Source of the DNA: Solicoccozyma terricola
Lineage: Eukaryota > Basidiomycota > Tremellomycetes > Filobasidiales > Piskurozymaceae
Length of the DNA stretch: 64,000 nt
NCBI GenBank assembly: GCA_001600875.1
Contig: BCLD01000019.1
Location: forward strand, 1-64,000
Direction: 5' to 3'
Program-made: the position numbers and the translations under genes
Notes under the pieces: generated by a model
Seen by the model: only the letters and a program-made list of their open reading frames with translations
Told to the model about the DNA's origin: nothing
Databases searched by the model: none
Part shown: one piece after another, positions 11,685 to 22,412 of the stretch
How the letters are laid out: each line of letters begins with the position of its first letter
How positions within the stretch are numbered: the first letter of the stretch is position 1

Positions 11685-14679
11685 ATGACAATCAACCATT
11701 TCACCGACAGCCATGTCACAACGCCAACGAAAGCTGTCAGTGGCGAGTGGACGTACCTCAAGAAAGATGGTGAGTTTGAGCTTTAAACGAGCACCAACCC
11801 CCAGTGATTTATCGATCCCATTGATCAGGATTCGAGCAACGCCCCCTTACTATCGCTGTTGCGGGAGCCGGCGCATCAGGCATCTGTCTGGCTATCAAGA
11901 TCCTAGAAGCCCAGAGGTCTGGACAACTGGGACCAATTGATATGGTGATCTTTGAACGCAACGAGGGTGAGCTCTCTTGTCCTCCCCCCCCCCCCCGGTT
12001 TGAGGCCATTTCTATGGACAACAGATATTCATCCCACATCCTTCTTGCAGACTACGGTGGAACTTGGCACGCGAACAGATACCCAGGCTGTCGATGTGAG
12101 AATCAGCGATCATACCCAACTTCTGCTTTACCAACCCTTGGACTTGCCTCTTCAGGTGATATTCCCAGTCATGTCTATCAATTTGCTTTTGCGCCTTATG
12201 CCGATTGGCCCGAATTCTACTCTTCGTCCAAGGATATCAACCGTTACATGCACATCGTTGCTCAGAAGTATGGAGTGGAGCCATTGATCAAGTTGAATCA
12301 CTCGATTGTTTCGGCCATCTACAATGAAGACCGAGCGAAATGGGTACTCCAGGTGCAAGAAATAGGCCAAGCGATCAAGATCGTCGAGGTGGACATTTAC
12401 ATCCCTGCTACTGGCGTGCTGAGCCAGGTTAATCGTCCCAAGATTCCCGGCATGGAAGATTTCGATCCTTCAAAGATTCTTCACACGGCGGAGTGGCCCA
12501 AGAACCTCGACTTCAAGACTGCATTCAAGGATGAGAATGTGTGAGTGTCTGGATTCCCACCTTGAGCCGCCCCTTGCTTATCACTGAGACCAACACCCTT
12601 CGAGAATACAGCGCTGTTATCGGTATTGGCTCTTCTGGCCTTCAAACTATTGGGGCGATTACCCCTTACACAAAGAATGTCTCGGTATTTGCTAGGAGTA
12701 AATTCTGGGTGCGTCGTGATTACTTGCACAGAGGACCTTTTGGTAAACTTGAGACTTACATGAGGTTTCCCTCTCCGGCTACAGATCAGCCCACCTTTTA
12801 TGACTGAGCCTGCAGGCAAGCGGGAATGGAAAGGAGGTAACTTCACTTGTTAGTTGGTCGGTTCGAGGCTACAAATGTTACCGAGAAGCTGACGATCGTA
12901 TGGCCACCCGGCAGACCCGGAAGAGGAAAGGCAACAGTTCAGCAAGGACGCCAAACTGCTGTACGATCATGGATCTGCGCTCTCGGCTGCTTCTATGCAC
13001 TTGTTTGGTGAGTTCCCTCTCAACACCACACTTGACGGCTCAAGGTTTTTCTGACATTGCAAATTCTGCTCGGCTTGTAGACGTCTTCTTCAAGGACTCC
13101 CCAGAGCAAGACGTGAGAATCGGATCTGGGGGGCGATTGCTTCCATCCTGTCAACTGACCCCACTGTACGCATGTTCGCAGAATGTGAAAGCCCAAGTGC
13201 GGCAAATCATGGAACAGGAATTGAAGGATCCTAAGCTGATTGCCAAGCTGGTTCCTGAGTGCGTGGCCACGACGGTTGTCATTCACTTGTACAGATTGGA
13301 TACTGATTTTCCGTACCGCGGCTATCTTCATGCAGCTTTGACGTCTGGGTAAGCCTTGATCGCCACAAGACAATCCATGTATCTACTCATTATTAACTTG
13401 CGTGTAATCGTTTGCAGTGTCGTCGAGTGACTCCTTGTGTTCCGTTCATGGAAGCGTGAGTCATGACGTATGAGCTGTAGACCTGACTGTGTCTGAAATT
13501 GCTCGCGTCGCTTGCAGCATTCACAAGCCTCATGTAGAGCTCATCACCGACGGGGTCAAGAAGATTACCAAGGAAGGCATTGTTACCATGTCAGACCGTT
13601 CGGTCAAGGTAGATCGAATCATCTACGCCACCGGATTTGACACAAGCTTCAAGCCAAAGTACGCCTTCAAGGGCCGCGCAGGCGTGGACCTTGGCGAAGT
13701 CTGGGCCAAGAGACCACAGGGTAAGTCGTTAGGAAGCTAAAGTCATCCGATAGCTCAAGCTGATTTTCCCACAATCCGATCAGCTTACATGTCTCTTGCC
13801 GTGGCCGGTTTCCCCAACATGTTCTTCATGTGCGGCCCTGGGACAGTCTTCGCCAATGGCTCTTTGTTGGCAGGTATTGAAGCGAATGCAAATTACATCG
13901 TTGAAGCTATGTGAGTTATATCATCATTACATCATCACGCAAGGTGGGTAGTCTGCAGCAGCTGACCGTTTGGGATTGTCAGTTCCAAGCTTCAAAGCCA
14001 GGATATAAGCTCTATGGAGATCAGCCAAGAGGCTCAGGACGAGTACAATGCTCAGCAGAGTTGTGAGTCCTTCTGGAAGATGCAGCCTTCAACCTGTTTC
14101 ACACACTGATTCACCCCTTACATTGTCACAGCGCTCATGAAGGATCTGGTATTTGTAAGTCGAGCAAGATGTTTAAAAAGAACAGAACGCCCCTCTGAAG
14201 TCGCTAATCACCCAATTGCCCATACCAGACGTCCAGTTGTAGTTCCTGGTACAAGGCTGGAAACCCAGATTCCCCTCCGGACGCCCTCTTTGCTGGCAGC
14301 AGTGAGTATTTATTTTGAAAATTCCCAGTCTGTCGTATTGGTTACTGACGTGTTTCCTCCTGTTTCGCGAATATCAGCCTTGCAATTCATGCAAATGCTG
14401 TCCGTGCCACGCTGGGAAGACTGGAAATTCAAATATGGTCAGCGGAACAGATTCAGCTTTTTAGGGAAAGGAACTTCGAGCGTATGTGTTGCCTCAAAAG
14501 CTGTGCCCTTGGGGATGTCGTCGTGCCTGTTTACTAACTCGTTCCATTGCTTCTGATATTAGGTCGAAGCTCAGGACGGCGATCGAGCTTACTACCTGAC
14601 AGAAGACATGCACAAGAACCCTTTGCGGATTACTGATTTACGCATTTCCACCAACGTTTCTGGTATCACCAACCTGTAG
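11685..14679 (+). CDS. Baeyer-Villiger flavin monooxygenase
   Basis: A type I Baeyer-Villiger monooxygenase: FAD- and NADPH-dependent insertion of oxygen next to a carbonyl, giving an ester or lactone. The model has 18 exons: 11685-11769, 11829-11966, 12051-12095, 12156-12540, 12612-12708, 12785-12836, 12915-13007, 13081-13112, 13182-13258, 13336-13348, 13418-13455, 13518-13720, 13784-13910, 13983-14062, 14132-14154, 14229-14301, 14378-14481, 14563-14679. This gives 593 aa in frame. Seen in order: FAD site GAGASG; YGGTWHANRYPGCRCD; the BVMO fingerprint, here HTAEWP but with Asp and Ser where the family has Phe and Gly of FxGxxxHxxxWP; NADPH site GIGSSG; CRRVTPC; YATGFD; GPGTVFANGS; CSSWYKAGNPD. 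One exon is only 13 nt. It lies between the hydrolase and the SDR pair. The substrate cannot be told from sequence. Confidence 0.93.
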
Positions 14680-15210
14680 TTTCATATATACCTTTTTAAT
14701 TCGACGAGTTGTTTAAACATGTTCATGTCATGAAAAGCAAGCTTATAAACGTTTCCGCCGAGATTCTAGCACACGATGTACCCGGACGACGCATCATAGT
14801 GAACAACTGAAACGGTGCGCTTAGTTAGATCCTCCCAAAGTATTCCAATTCACCGTTTACTGGGAGCCGTCTTTCTTGATTCGGTCCGACAGAATGTGAT
14901 TTGCTCAAAGTGTGCACGGAAAGTATAACTAACAATGCGCGAAATGTTGAACGACAGTTGGCCGTAATTACCCTACCCTGACCTCCTCACGCGATCCGCT
15001 TTCAAAGTCCGTCGTCATTTTCGGTGCGGTCGTGGCTGGGCAGTTTTAGTCGGCTCTGACCTCAATGTTTTTTTTTTTTCCATAGTAGATCCACAAAGTG
15101 CAGAGGCATCATAATTATCGAGGCATATAGACCATGCCATTCTCCATCCTCATCAACCGAAGTGCATCCAACCTCCTTCCTGCAGATCTCAAACTCTCTC
15201 CATCATTCTC
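14680..15210. other. convergent intergenic region
   Basis: The 3' sides of the BVMO and the first SDR meet here. Apart from a T run near 15069 I see nothing notable and no gene. Confidence 0.6.
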
Positions 15211-16311
15211 TCAATGAGCACCCCATCCAGCATCAAGCTTCATCTCAGTTCCAGTGACGAACGAAGCCTCATCCGAGTTCAAGAAGAAGATGGCGTTCGC
15301 GATCTCACCGGGGTGGGCGAATCGTCGACTGTAGAGGTATACAGAGTCTCAGTCATATGCCATGCTGAGAGGCTTTTGAAGGGCTCACATGGCCTGTTGC
15401 TTGACGTAGATATCCTTGACGTCTTTGAAGTCGAAGCCGGGAGCGCTCATAATCGGTGTGAGGACGATTCCTGGGAGCATTGCGCAGATGGTTAACGCCA
15501 CTACTGAATCTCCATTACACCTTATTCACCCGGGTTAACGGTGTTGATCTGATGACCAAGATTGGGGAAGTAGCATTCACAGTTACCGTACTACCACCCG
15601 ACTCACCCTAATCCCGTCATTAGCCAACTCCAACGAAAACGTCTTCGAAATCCCCGCCACCCCATGTTTCGCCGCCACTAAGCATGCTGTTGTCAGCACC
15701 ACTCGTCAGTATCCCTCCAAAACGGACGCTCACCATATCCACCCATATTCTTACTCGCCAATAGCGCATTGATAGAAGCCACATTAACGAGAGCACCACG
15801 TTGAGTAACGGGAGCCAACCCTAGATCCACATCATGTCGAATCAAACGAGGTTCTTGAGTGAGCCAGTAATTCGTTACTGCTTTGGTGAAATAGAATGTT
15901 CCAGTAAGATCGATATCAATGACCTGTTGCCATTTATCAGCTGGAATCTGATGAGCCGGTAACGAAGGTCCACCGATCCCAGCACAGTTCACAGCCACAT
16001 CGAGAGTCCCAAACGTCTTGATAGTAAAATCGACCGAAGCCTGAACGCTAGCCTCGTTCGCGATGTCGAGAGGGACGAAAGCAGCTTCATGTCCTTGATC
16101 GATCAATGATTTTGTGAGAGCTTCACCTGCGATGACGGTCCGATCGGCTATGACGACCCTGTAGTTGGATTTAGCGTAGAGCTTGGCTGTAGCCTCACCG
16201 ATACCGCTGGCAGCACCAGTCTGTGGATGGTGATGGTAAAATTGAGAGGAGATGTTCAGAGTTCTGAACGAGACTTACGATCAAAACGACTGGCTTGATT
16301 GAGGTTGACAT
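15211..16311 (-). CDS. short-chain dehydrogenase/reductase 1
   Basis: A classical SDR: NAD(P)-dependent alcohol/ketone oxidoreductase. Exons on the minus strand: 16279-16311, 15734-16220, 15607-15677, 15530-15548 (19 nt), 15389-15470, 15211-15328, giving 269 aa. Cofactor motif TGAASGIG at the start of exon 2, VNCAG, catalytic Ser in NVAS, and YVAAK (YxxxK). The splice acceptor ending CTTAG at 15678 was chosen because it restores the YxxxK spacing; an upstream acceptor would insert three residues and break it. Between the helix and the catalytic Ser it carries an unusual insertion around EPRLIRHD, which the neighbouring SDR shares. It is divergent from SDR 2 and could feed ketone to, or take alcohol from, the BVMO pathway. 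Confidence 0.92.
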
Positions 16312-16841
16312 GATGGATTGATGAAATGCGGATCTGAGGGTGAGGCCTTAGGGTGAAGGAGAAACGCGCTGGATAGATGAACTGTAGATGACAAGAAAGA
16401 GGATAGTCGTCCGAGTCGAGCAGGGGCGTTTCGACCTTGGGTATGTGAAACGAACGTCAATCACCCTGGAAAGAACAGAAGGGAGACGTGTATCTGCACA
16501 TGCCCAACCCTTGCACCACCACTGCGGAACGCCAGGCACGAAGGCTGTGGGGATCCGGTGGTGGTGGGGCACCTCAGATGTGGCGGAGATGTGGCGGCCA
16601 CCAGGGTGTCCGACACCACCTTCGCCGTCGACGTGAGTTTTTTTGGATTGGGTGTCTGTGGTGTCTGTTCCGTCCAGTGGGGTTGGCTTGGACGCCCAGC
16701 GTAGTTGCAACCCGAAGCATTCCGAAGAGAATGCATGTCATGTTGCATCCGGTGGTGGGGAGGGCGCGTACGAAGCATTCCCTTGTTATTAGGAGTTGCC
16801 CACTCGGTGATCCAGGCGTGGTTCAGCATCATTCTCAGACC
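16312..16841. promoter_or_regulatory. divergent promoter of the two SDR genes with motif cluster
   Basis: This is a 530-bp head-to-head promoter. Within it lie a tandem pair of AGATGTGGCGG (16576-16586 and 16587-16597), an overlapping palindrome GTGGC-G-GCCAC (16591-16601) and a second palindrome GGTGT-CCG-ACACC (16605-16617), all within 42 bp. Such crowding is typical of regulator binding sites; the regulator is unknown. Confidence 0.5.
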
Positions 16842-17823
16842 ATGGCTCCAACTCAAGCTGTTATCGTGGTAAGCACGACTTGAAAGGCTTAGTCCACCAC
16901 CTTTCTAATATACATGCGTCCAGACGGGTGGATGTTCCGGCATCGGCCTTGCCACCGTCAAGCTCCTCGCCAAACGCGGTGTGTCCGTCATGATGACTGA
17001 TCTCGACGAGACCAAAGGCAAGGCCATCGAGGGGTCCCTGACAGATAAAGGTTACAAGGTCAAATTCGCATATGCCAACGTTGCAGATTCGGCTTCTCTC
17101 GAGGCAATGCTCCAGGTTGCCGTGGACACGTTTGGACGTATCGATTTCGCTGCTAATTGCGCTGGAGTAACTGGACTTCAAGCTTTAGTACACGAGATCT
17201 CCGAAGCAGATTTTAAGGAAATCATCACCGTTGATTTGGAAGGTACCTGGCGATTTTCTAAACTGATGATCACCTATTGGCGATCCCTCGAACCTCGTCT
17301 CGTCCGTCACGATGAAGGAGAACATTTCGGGGCTGTTTATCAGAGGGGTAGTTTAGTCAACGTTGCTTCGAGCTTGGGATCAGAAGGGAAAGAATATTTA
17401 GGAGTTTATTGTGCGGCTAAACATGGAGTCATTGGATTGTCGAAGACGTTGGCATTGGAGAATGCTGAGATGGGGATTAGGGTTAATACCGTCAGTCCTG
17501 GTGAGTGAGGGCCCATTGGTATCGGCGCGTGCTGATGTTATAATCTTTGAACCTAAAAGGACTATGCATGACTCCCATCTTCGCAGCTGGTGTCGACATA
17601 GAGCGAGCCAAGACGACCTATCTCGCTGATCAACCAATGTTCGTCCCCCCCCCCCCCCGGACCCCCGGGGGCGCGAAACCACCCCACTGATATCTCCCCG
17701 AACAGGGCCCGATTCGCTCATCCCGATGAAGTCGCAGCTGGAATAGTCTTCACAGTGATGGATGGTGCTTCATTCATGACTGGGTCAGATTGGGGGCCAG
17801 ATGGTGGCCACCATACCCATTAA
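16842..17823 (+). CDS. short-chain dehydrogenase/reductase 2
   Basis: A second classical SDR, 266 aa, with exons 16842-16868, 16924-17500, 17560-17638, 17706-17823. Seen: cofactor motif TGGCSGIG, NCAGVTG, catalytic Ser in NVASS, YCAAK (YxxxK), and the C-terminal MTGSDWGPDGG, typical of the family. It shares with SDR 1 the insertion EPRLVRHD before the catalytic strand and the same first-intron position just before the cofactor motif, so the two are probably paralogues. The last intron (17639-17705) has a 14-nt C run soon after a GTTCGT donor. Neighbours suggest a role in the same pathway as the BVMO; specificity is unknown. Confidence 0.93.
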
Positions 17824-18531
17824 TAAGCGTGGCATGGTGGGCGGAAGGATCGGGTGGCTTTTCTCAGGTCTTAGGAGGTTTTTGGGGTTTCTCTTCACAA
17901 GCAGCCCAGTTTTCAAGAAGACAAAGCGTACTTCCATTGCGAGCTGGGGGCCACTTGGCTTCCTTGCTGGAGAAGACCAAGAAGAGTTATGAGGTCAGGA
18001 GATCTGCTGTTGTTAAAATATGGAGAGGATGAAATGCTTTCGAGTTTGGGTATGCCAGCACACCGTTCGGAGCCTGCCCCGTGTACAAAATACACAGCGT
18101 CCCGTCAAAAAACAAAAACCTCCTCTTCCTCAACAAGAACAACACACCCACTACAGATAGGAATACGTTTGACATGCCCTCGCCATCTGCTGCCAGTACG
18201 CAAAACTTATTGTCCTAAGAGGTAGAGATTGTTACGATTTCAACTATTTCACTAAAAAGCAGTCCGAACTACTGATTAAGAATTCCGGCGGTCATTTCCA
18301 ACAGAGATGACCTGCAGGTGGACGCTTGGTGTTGAGAGTTGCATTATGACATCTGCTTGAACCACACTTCTGTCCAGAAACTTGCTGAGAACCCTTGCAA
18401 CATCCTCCGGTCTGAATCGCCAAGACGGGCGAGGCACACATGTACGGTGCCGAACTGGGAAACCAATCTTTGCGAAATGGCAGAATTACATTTGGCAAGG
18501 ACAATGCCGACGACGGATTTTATCGAGAACT
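17824..18531. other. convergent intergenic region, no gene seen
   Basis: These 708 bp lie between the stop of SDR 2 and the stop of the HNH gene. Short open frames are present on both strands but have no domain or splice support. Confidence 0.55.
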
Positions 18532-19815
18532 TCAAAAATCTATAATCGCGCCACCTTGAGCGTTGACCGCCATGTCGTACGCAAAACCCCTGAAACGAGC
18601 CTGTACACACTGTCTGTAGTGCCATTCCAGAAGTTTGGGGTTCGGTAGGTCGCGGGAATCGCCATTTGGTAAGCGGAACTTGAGTGGATCTTTTGGGTCG
18701 AGTTTTTTGCCGTGATATTGCTTATCTGCTTGGCCTTGCCTAGGGGTAAAGAAGTGGACGTAGTACACACCGTCCTGGACATCGGGAACCGATCAGTAAA
18801 GTGACCAGACCTTTGTTCGAACCGGAATGGGCTTACATCGTCGCAGTAGAGCGACCATTCAAGCCGATCGTACCTGGAATGCAGGTCATCCCTAAGGAGA
18901 AGGCCTGCGCTCACGTCAAATAAATAAGACTCTCCGTTTGGACCGAGGATGTCCTTGTAAACCTCTTGTAAACCTGTGATGCGTGTGAATTGAATTAGAA
19001 AAGACGGTCAGGTATACGAATCATGCAGTAACAGAAGAAGAAAAAGGAAGACACTTACATCCTTTCTGCTGTACGGAACGATGTGTGCCGCGACGCAACT
19101 GGCGAACGAGAGTTCACTGACGACACAGTTTCCATCTCGATAAATCAACTTTTCCCTGAACTTGCACTAACGCCCAGAACCATCAGGATAACAGCGAATC
19201 CCTTCGCAGTCGTGTAAAAACGTCACTCACTTGGTCGGCGGTGCATCTTCCGGAGTCGCTGACAGTAGACTCAGCTATGTCGCAATTCGGAGCCAGTCTT
19301 CCTAGTGGTGACTTGTAGGATGGTCCTCGCGCGATTCGCAAGGGCTGGTCGTCCGACGACGCTAGAGAGATAAGCGAGAAAGGGAATCAGATGTCTGCTG
19401 ATGATGACGTGGTCGATGGCGGCAGCAGGGACCCTCGGAACTCACCCAATTTCCTGTAATCGTAATCTCCAGCAGCCGGCATCCCAACACTCGACCTTGT
19501 ATATTCCTTCCCATTCTTGTCAAAGACCGTCCCAGTGTCAACAATGATGGCCTCGAGCACTTTGAATATGTATGACCAAGAGATATCGGGACCACCGTCC
19601 TGGAGAAAGCTGACAGGAATCACACAGAGCAGCAACGATTGCCTAAGAGGGTCGAAGATCATAATGTCGGTGCTTGAGTCTTGGCTCCAGAAACGAGCGG
19701 CGGTGTCGTATCGACGAGTGATCAGTTCATCGATGTTTTCAGAGTCGGATTGGCGGTCGAAGGAGACACTTCCATCCATACATCGGCCCTGAGCCCTCAA
19801 CTGCCCGTCGGACAT
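18532..19815 (-). CDS. HNH_2-type nuclease-domain protein
   Basis: A member of a protein family expanded in basidiomycetes, with a degenerate N-terminal region and a central HNH_2 domain. Exons: 19446-19815, 19231-19361, 19059-19166, 18837-18962, 18532-18774, giving 325 aa in frame. The domain core reads RDGNCVVSE then AAHIVPYSRKD, then GLLLRDDLHSRYD, which supplies the histidines of an HNH fold. The C-terminus has RLPNPLLEWHY-like sequence (LPNPKLLEWHYRQC). In the third intron the acceptor AAGAG is unusual and was chosen by frame. No inteins, homing targets or self-splicing introns are nearby, so a homing role is not indicated. Biological function of the family is unclear to me. Confidence 0.8.
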
Positions 19816-20654
19816 GGTCCTTAAGGGTGGAAGTGGCGACGATGGTGATGGTGAAGGCTGGTGGTTGGACAGATTATCAACTCGGATTATCTATTCTTAC
19901 GTCATCATCTGAGACAAAATATCCTGTGGTCAGCTTGTCGGTGGGCTGTCATTATTAGATGCAAAGGTCCCAACAGGATCGGTAGTGCAGATGACTTCTA
20001 CTTAGTCATATATTGGTTCAATTCTCCCAACATTATCCTCCTCTCCAGGGACAATTCGGCGGAAGTAAGGCCCCATTACCTCGTCTGAACCCATCAGGCC
20101 ATCGAAGCCTACTCTCCATTTGGCCCAAGGCATCAAGCGAAACCCTGTTCTGGCCGGCATCGCAATAGAGACAGGCAAGGCGTAAGCACAGGTTTTCATC
20201 TACATGGTCATAACATCGTGGGCGTGTCCGCTCCTCTGTCTTTCCAATACAAACGCGACTGTCCGTCATCCAGCTTCATCCCGCTTCGCGAATCCGACAC
20301 TGAATCCCGAATCCACCACAATGCAAACGTCTTCGACTTTCAGCTGAGTGAGGGCAAATTGACAGGATTGGATGCGCTGGATAGGAATGAGCATGTATGT
20401 TTGGAATCCAACTGATTGTCCGTAGACGAGACGATATTCCACGTCAAATACCATCGACTCGGACCGTCGCTTCCCGATATCAGCTGACAAGGGGTAACCT
20501 TGCTGGAGTCTTACATCAGGCTCATCACATGCTCGTTATCGGGAGCTTCTGCAAGAACGGTCACACGCCGATTGCTTCCCCTGTCAGGATGCATTATAAA
20601 ATGTTTCGCAGCCGCCATCTGCTTCGACCTCAACTAGCACAACTAACATCCACC
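19816..20654. other. divergent intergenic region, no gene seen
   Basis: These 839 bp lie between divergent start codons. Open frames occur (for example minus strand 20266-20490) but lack supporting domains or splice structure. Confidence 0.5.
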
Positions 20655-21192
20655 ATGTTCCGCACAACTATTCACCGCACACTGCGTCTCGCTCGTCCAC
20701 TGTCCTCGACATCCGCCGTCCAAACAGCTACTGAAACTATCAACAGGAGGGTTGGTCAGACTCTAGCGAGCGGGTTGGGCATGGCTCAGCATGCCATGGA
20801 AGAAGCGGCCAAGCCTGGTGAGTAGGGGGCCGCGTTGGCTGAACTTTCGACCCTGTGGCTAATGTGTTAATACAATAGATGACACTGGTTTTCCGACCCC
20901 GGAAGCTGATGCTGCTGCTGCTTCACCTATCGACCTCACCAACTTGAAACCCATCAAGTCGAGGCCTTTCCCGGACGGTACGTATCAGTAACTCCCAAGA
21001 ACAAGAGATGCTGACTGATATAGCTTCACAGACGTCACCGGATTCCCAACGCCCGAAGCTGAAGAGGCTGCCGTTGCTGCAGAGTCGTACACGCCATCGG
21101 ATTCGGCAGAAGCTCGTCCAGAGCCGGTCAAGGCGAAACCTGCTAAGGGGAGTGGCAGTGTCCGGCGGAATACGGGGGGCCAACAAAACTAA
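20655..21192 (+). CDS. small protein with mitochondrial targeting-like N-terminus
   Basis: Three exons (20655-20817, 20879-20977, 21032-21192) give 140 aa in frame. The first 25 residues, starting MFRTTIHRTLRLARPLSS, are rich in Arg, Ser and Thr with no acidic residue, as in mitochondrial presequences. A predicted amphipathic stretch follows (GLGMAQHAMEEAAK). The two later exons begin with near-identical segments, DTGFPTPEAD and DVTGFPTPEAE, pointing to internal exon duplication. The tail is basic and low complexity. I do not recognise the family. Confidence 0.75.
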
Positions 21193-21558
21193 TTACTGTT
21201 TCGTGGAAACAGAAGCACGATCGCGGCGTTAACCATTTGCCAGCCGAAGATGCGGATTGGTAGATATGGAAATGAAAGGTTTCTGCTTGCAAGGGCGATG
21301 TTTAGTATTTTCATATCATCTCTTGACAATGTCCAACGTTTGCTTCCAAGTGGCGGTCAGTCGTAGAATTGAAGTCTAGACTCTTGCCGCGTTGCATCCG
21401 CATCATTTTCGTCGCATCCGCATTTGTTGCGAAAACTTCGTCTTGATCGGGAGGACGTACGACTCGCCGACACGAACTTCCAACGTAACGACAGCATCTA
21501 CCCTCAGTACAACTTTTCACCCCTTTACCAATCCCGTCGCCCTTAAAGTTTGCCAATA
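21193..21558. other. intergenic, 366 bp
   Basis: Between two plus-strand genes; the right part must hold the promoter of the zinc-ribbon gene. The motif GTTGCGAAAAC and repeated GCATCCGCAT (21405-21425) are the only notable words. Confidence 0.5.
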
Positions 21559-21975
21559 ATGCGAAGACGTAGAGCGCCACTTCTTGGCGCAGCCCTTGTC
21601 ATCGGTGGATCTCGGGCTGTAGCTCGCGGTGAAATGCAACGACAAGCAGCTCGACAGGAAACTGCAATGAACACGCAAGCTCGATTGCAATGGGAGGCTC
21701 AACAGAGTGCTGCTCGTGATCAACAAATCGCCAGTGATGCAGCCAAGGCTGCCTTGGCAGAATACGAAGCCAAACAAGCAGCTCAACCGAATAGCAGACA
21801 AGCTGACAACGGCAAACAAACTCAGGGGCCAGGCAATGCTCGCTTCTGCCACAACTGCGGCCACCAGTTATCCGAGAACGCCAGATTCTGTCACGAATGT
21901 GGTACTCGAGTGAATGTCCCCATAAATCCTCAAGTGATTGCCCCGCCAAATGTCGATCCCCCTGCCACATCGTAG
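21559..21975 (+). CDS. zinc-ribbon protein with N-terminal Gly/Ala segment
   Basis: A single-exon gene of 138 codons. The N-terminus starts MRRRRAPLLGAALVIGG, a basic cap plus a short hydrophobic, glycine-rich segment that may insert in a membrane. A Gln/Ala-rich, probably helical middle follows (residues about 30-85). The C-terminal part carries a zinc ribbon, two knuckles CHNCG and CHECG (Cys-x2-Cys spaced by 11 residues). Similar fungal proteins combine such a ribbon with a short helical module; function is unknown. ATG 21559 was preferred to upstream non-ATG codons. Confidence 0.8.
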   Translation: MRRRRAPLLGAALVIGGSRAVARGEMQRQAARQETAMNTQARLQWEAQQSAARDQQIASDAAKAALAEYEAKQAAQPNSRQADNGKQTQGPGNARFCHNCGHQLSENARFCHECGTRVNVPINPQVIAPPNVDPPATS

Positions 21976-22412
21976 TGCCGTCATGGAAACGCAGGAATGC
22001 CGGAATGCACATGGGGCAATAACCCTTTCCGAACTCGTATCTGAAACTAACGTCTCTTTGCCAACTCGAAACTCAAGCAACTCGCACGCTCCTCGACATT
22101 GGAAAGTATACATTCCTTCACCATCCTCCAAGATTGAGCTCTGGGCATAACATCAGTTTGGACGGTATGGGCGCAGGGATTGGAGATGGTTCATTGTACC
22201 TTGCCAAACCACAATTTATCGTTGCGAATCGTTCATTATCTTCGAGGACCATTTGTTGAGAATCTGTAGTGATGACCGTTGCCCCTCCCACGAGCCGTTC
22301 GATCCGAAGAAACCTCCACCAGCCGGGATGTCTTTGACGGCATCCGTTCAACAGAGAAACAAAGTGAGATCTGGTCAAGACTTGTGGAAAGAGGCAACGA
22401 GACATCACGGGA
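21976..22412. other. intergenic, 437 bp
   Basis: No gene or clear repeat is seen between the zinc-ribbon gene and the broken MFS gene. Confidence 0.5.

Noticed and set aside
18532..19815. Homing endonuclease or defence nuclease
   Set aside because: The HNH_2 family is common in basidiomycetes as ordinary spliced genes, and there is no intein, group I intron or defence neighbour.
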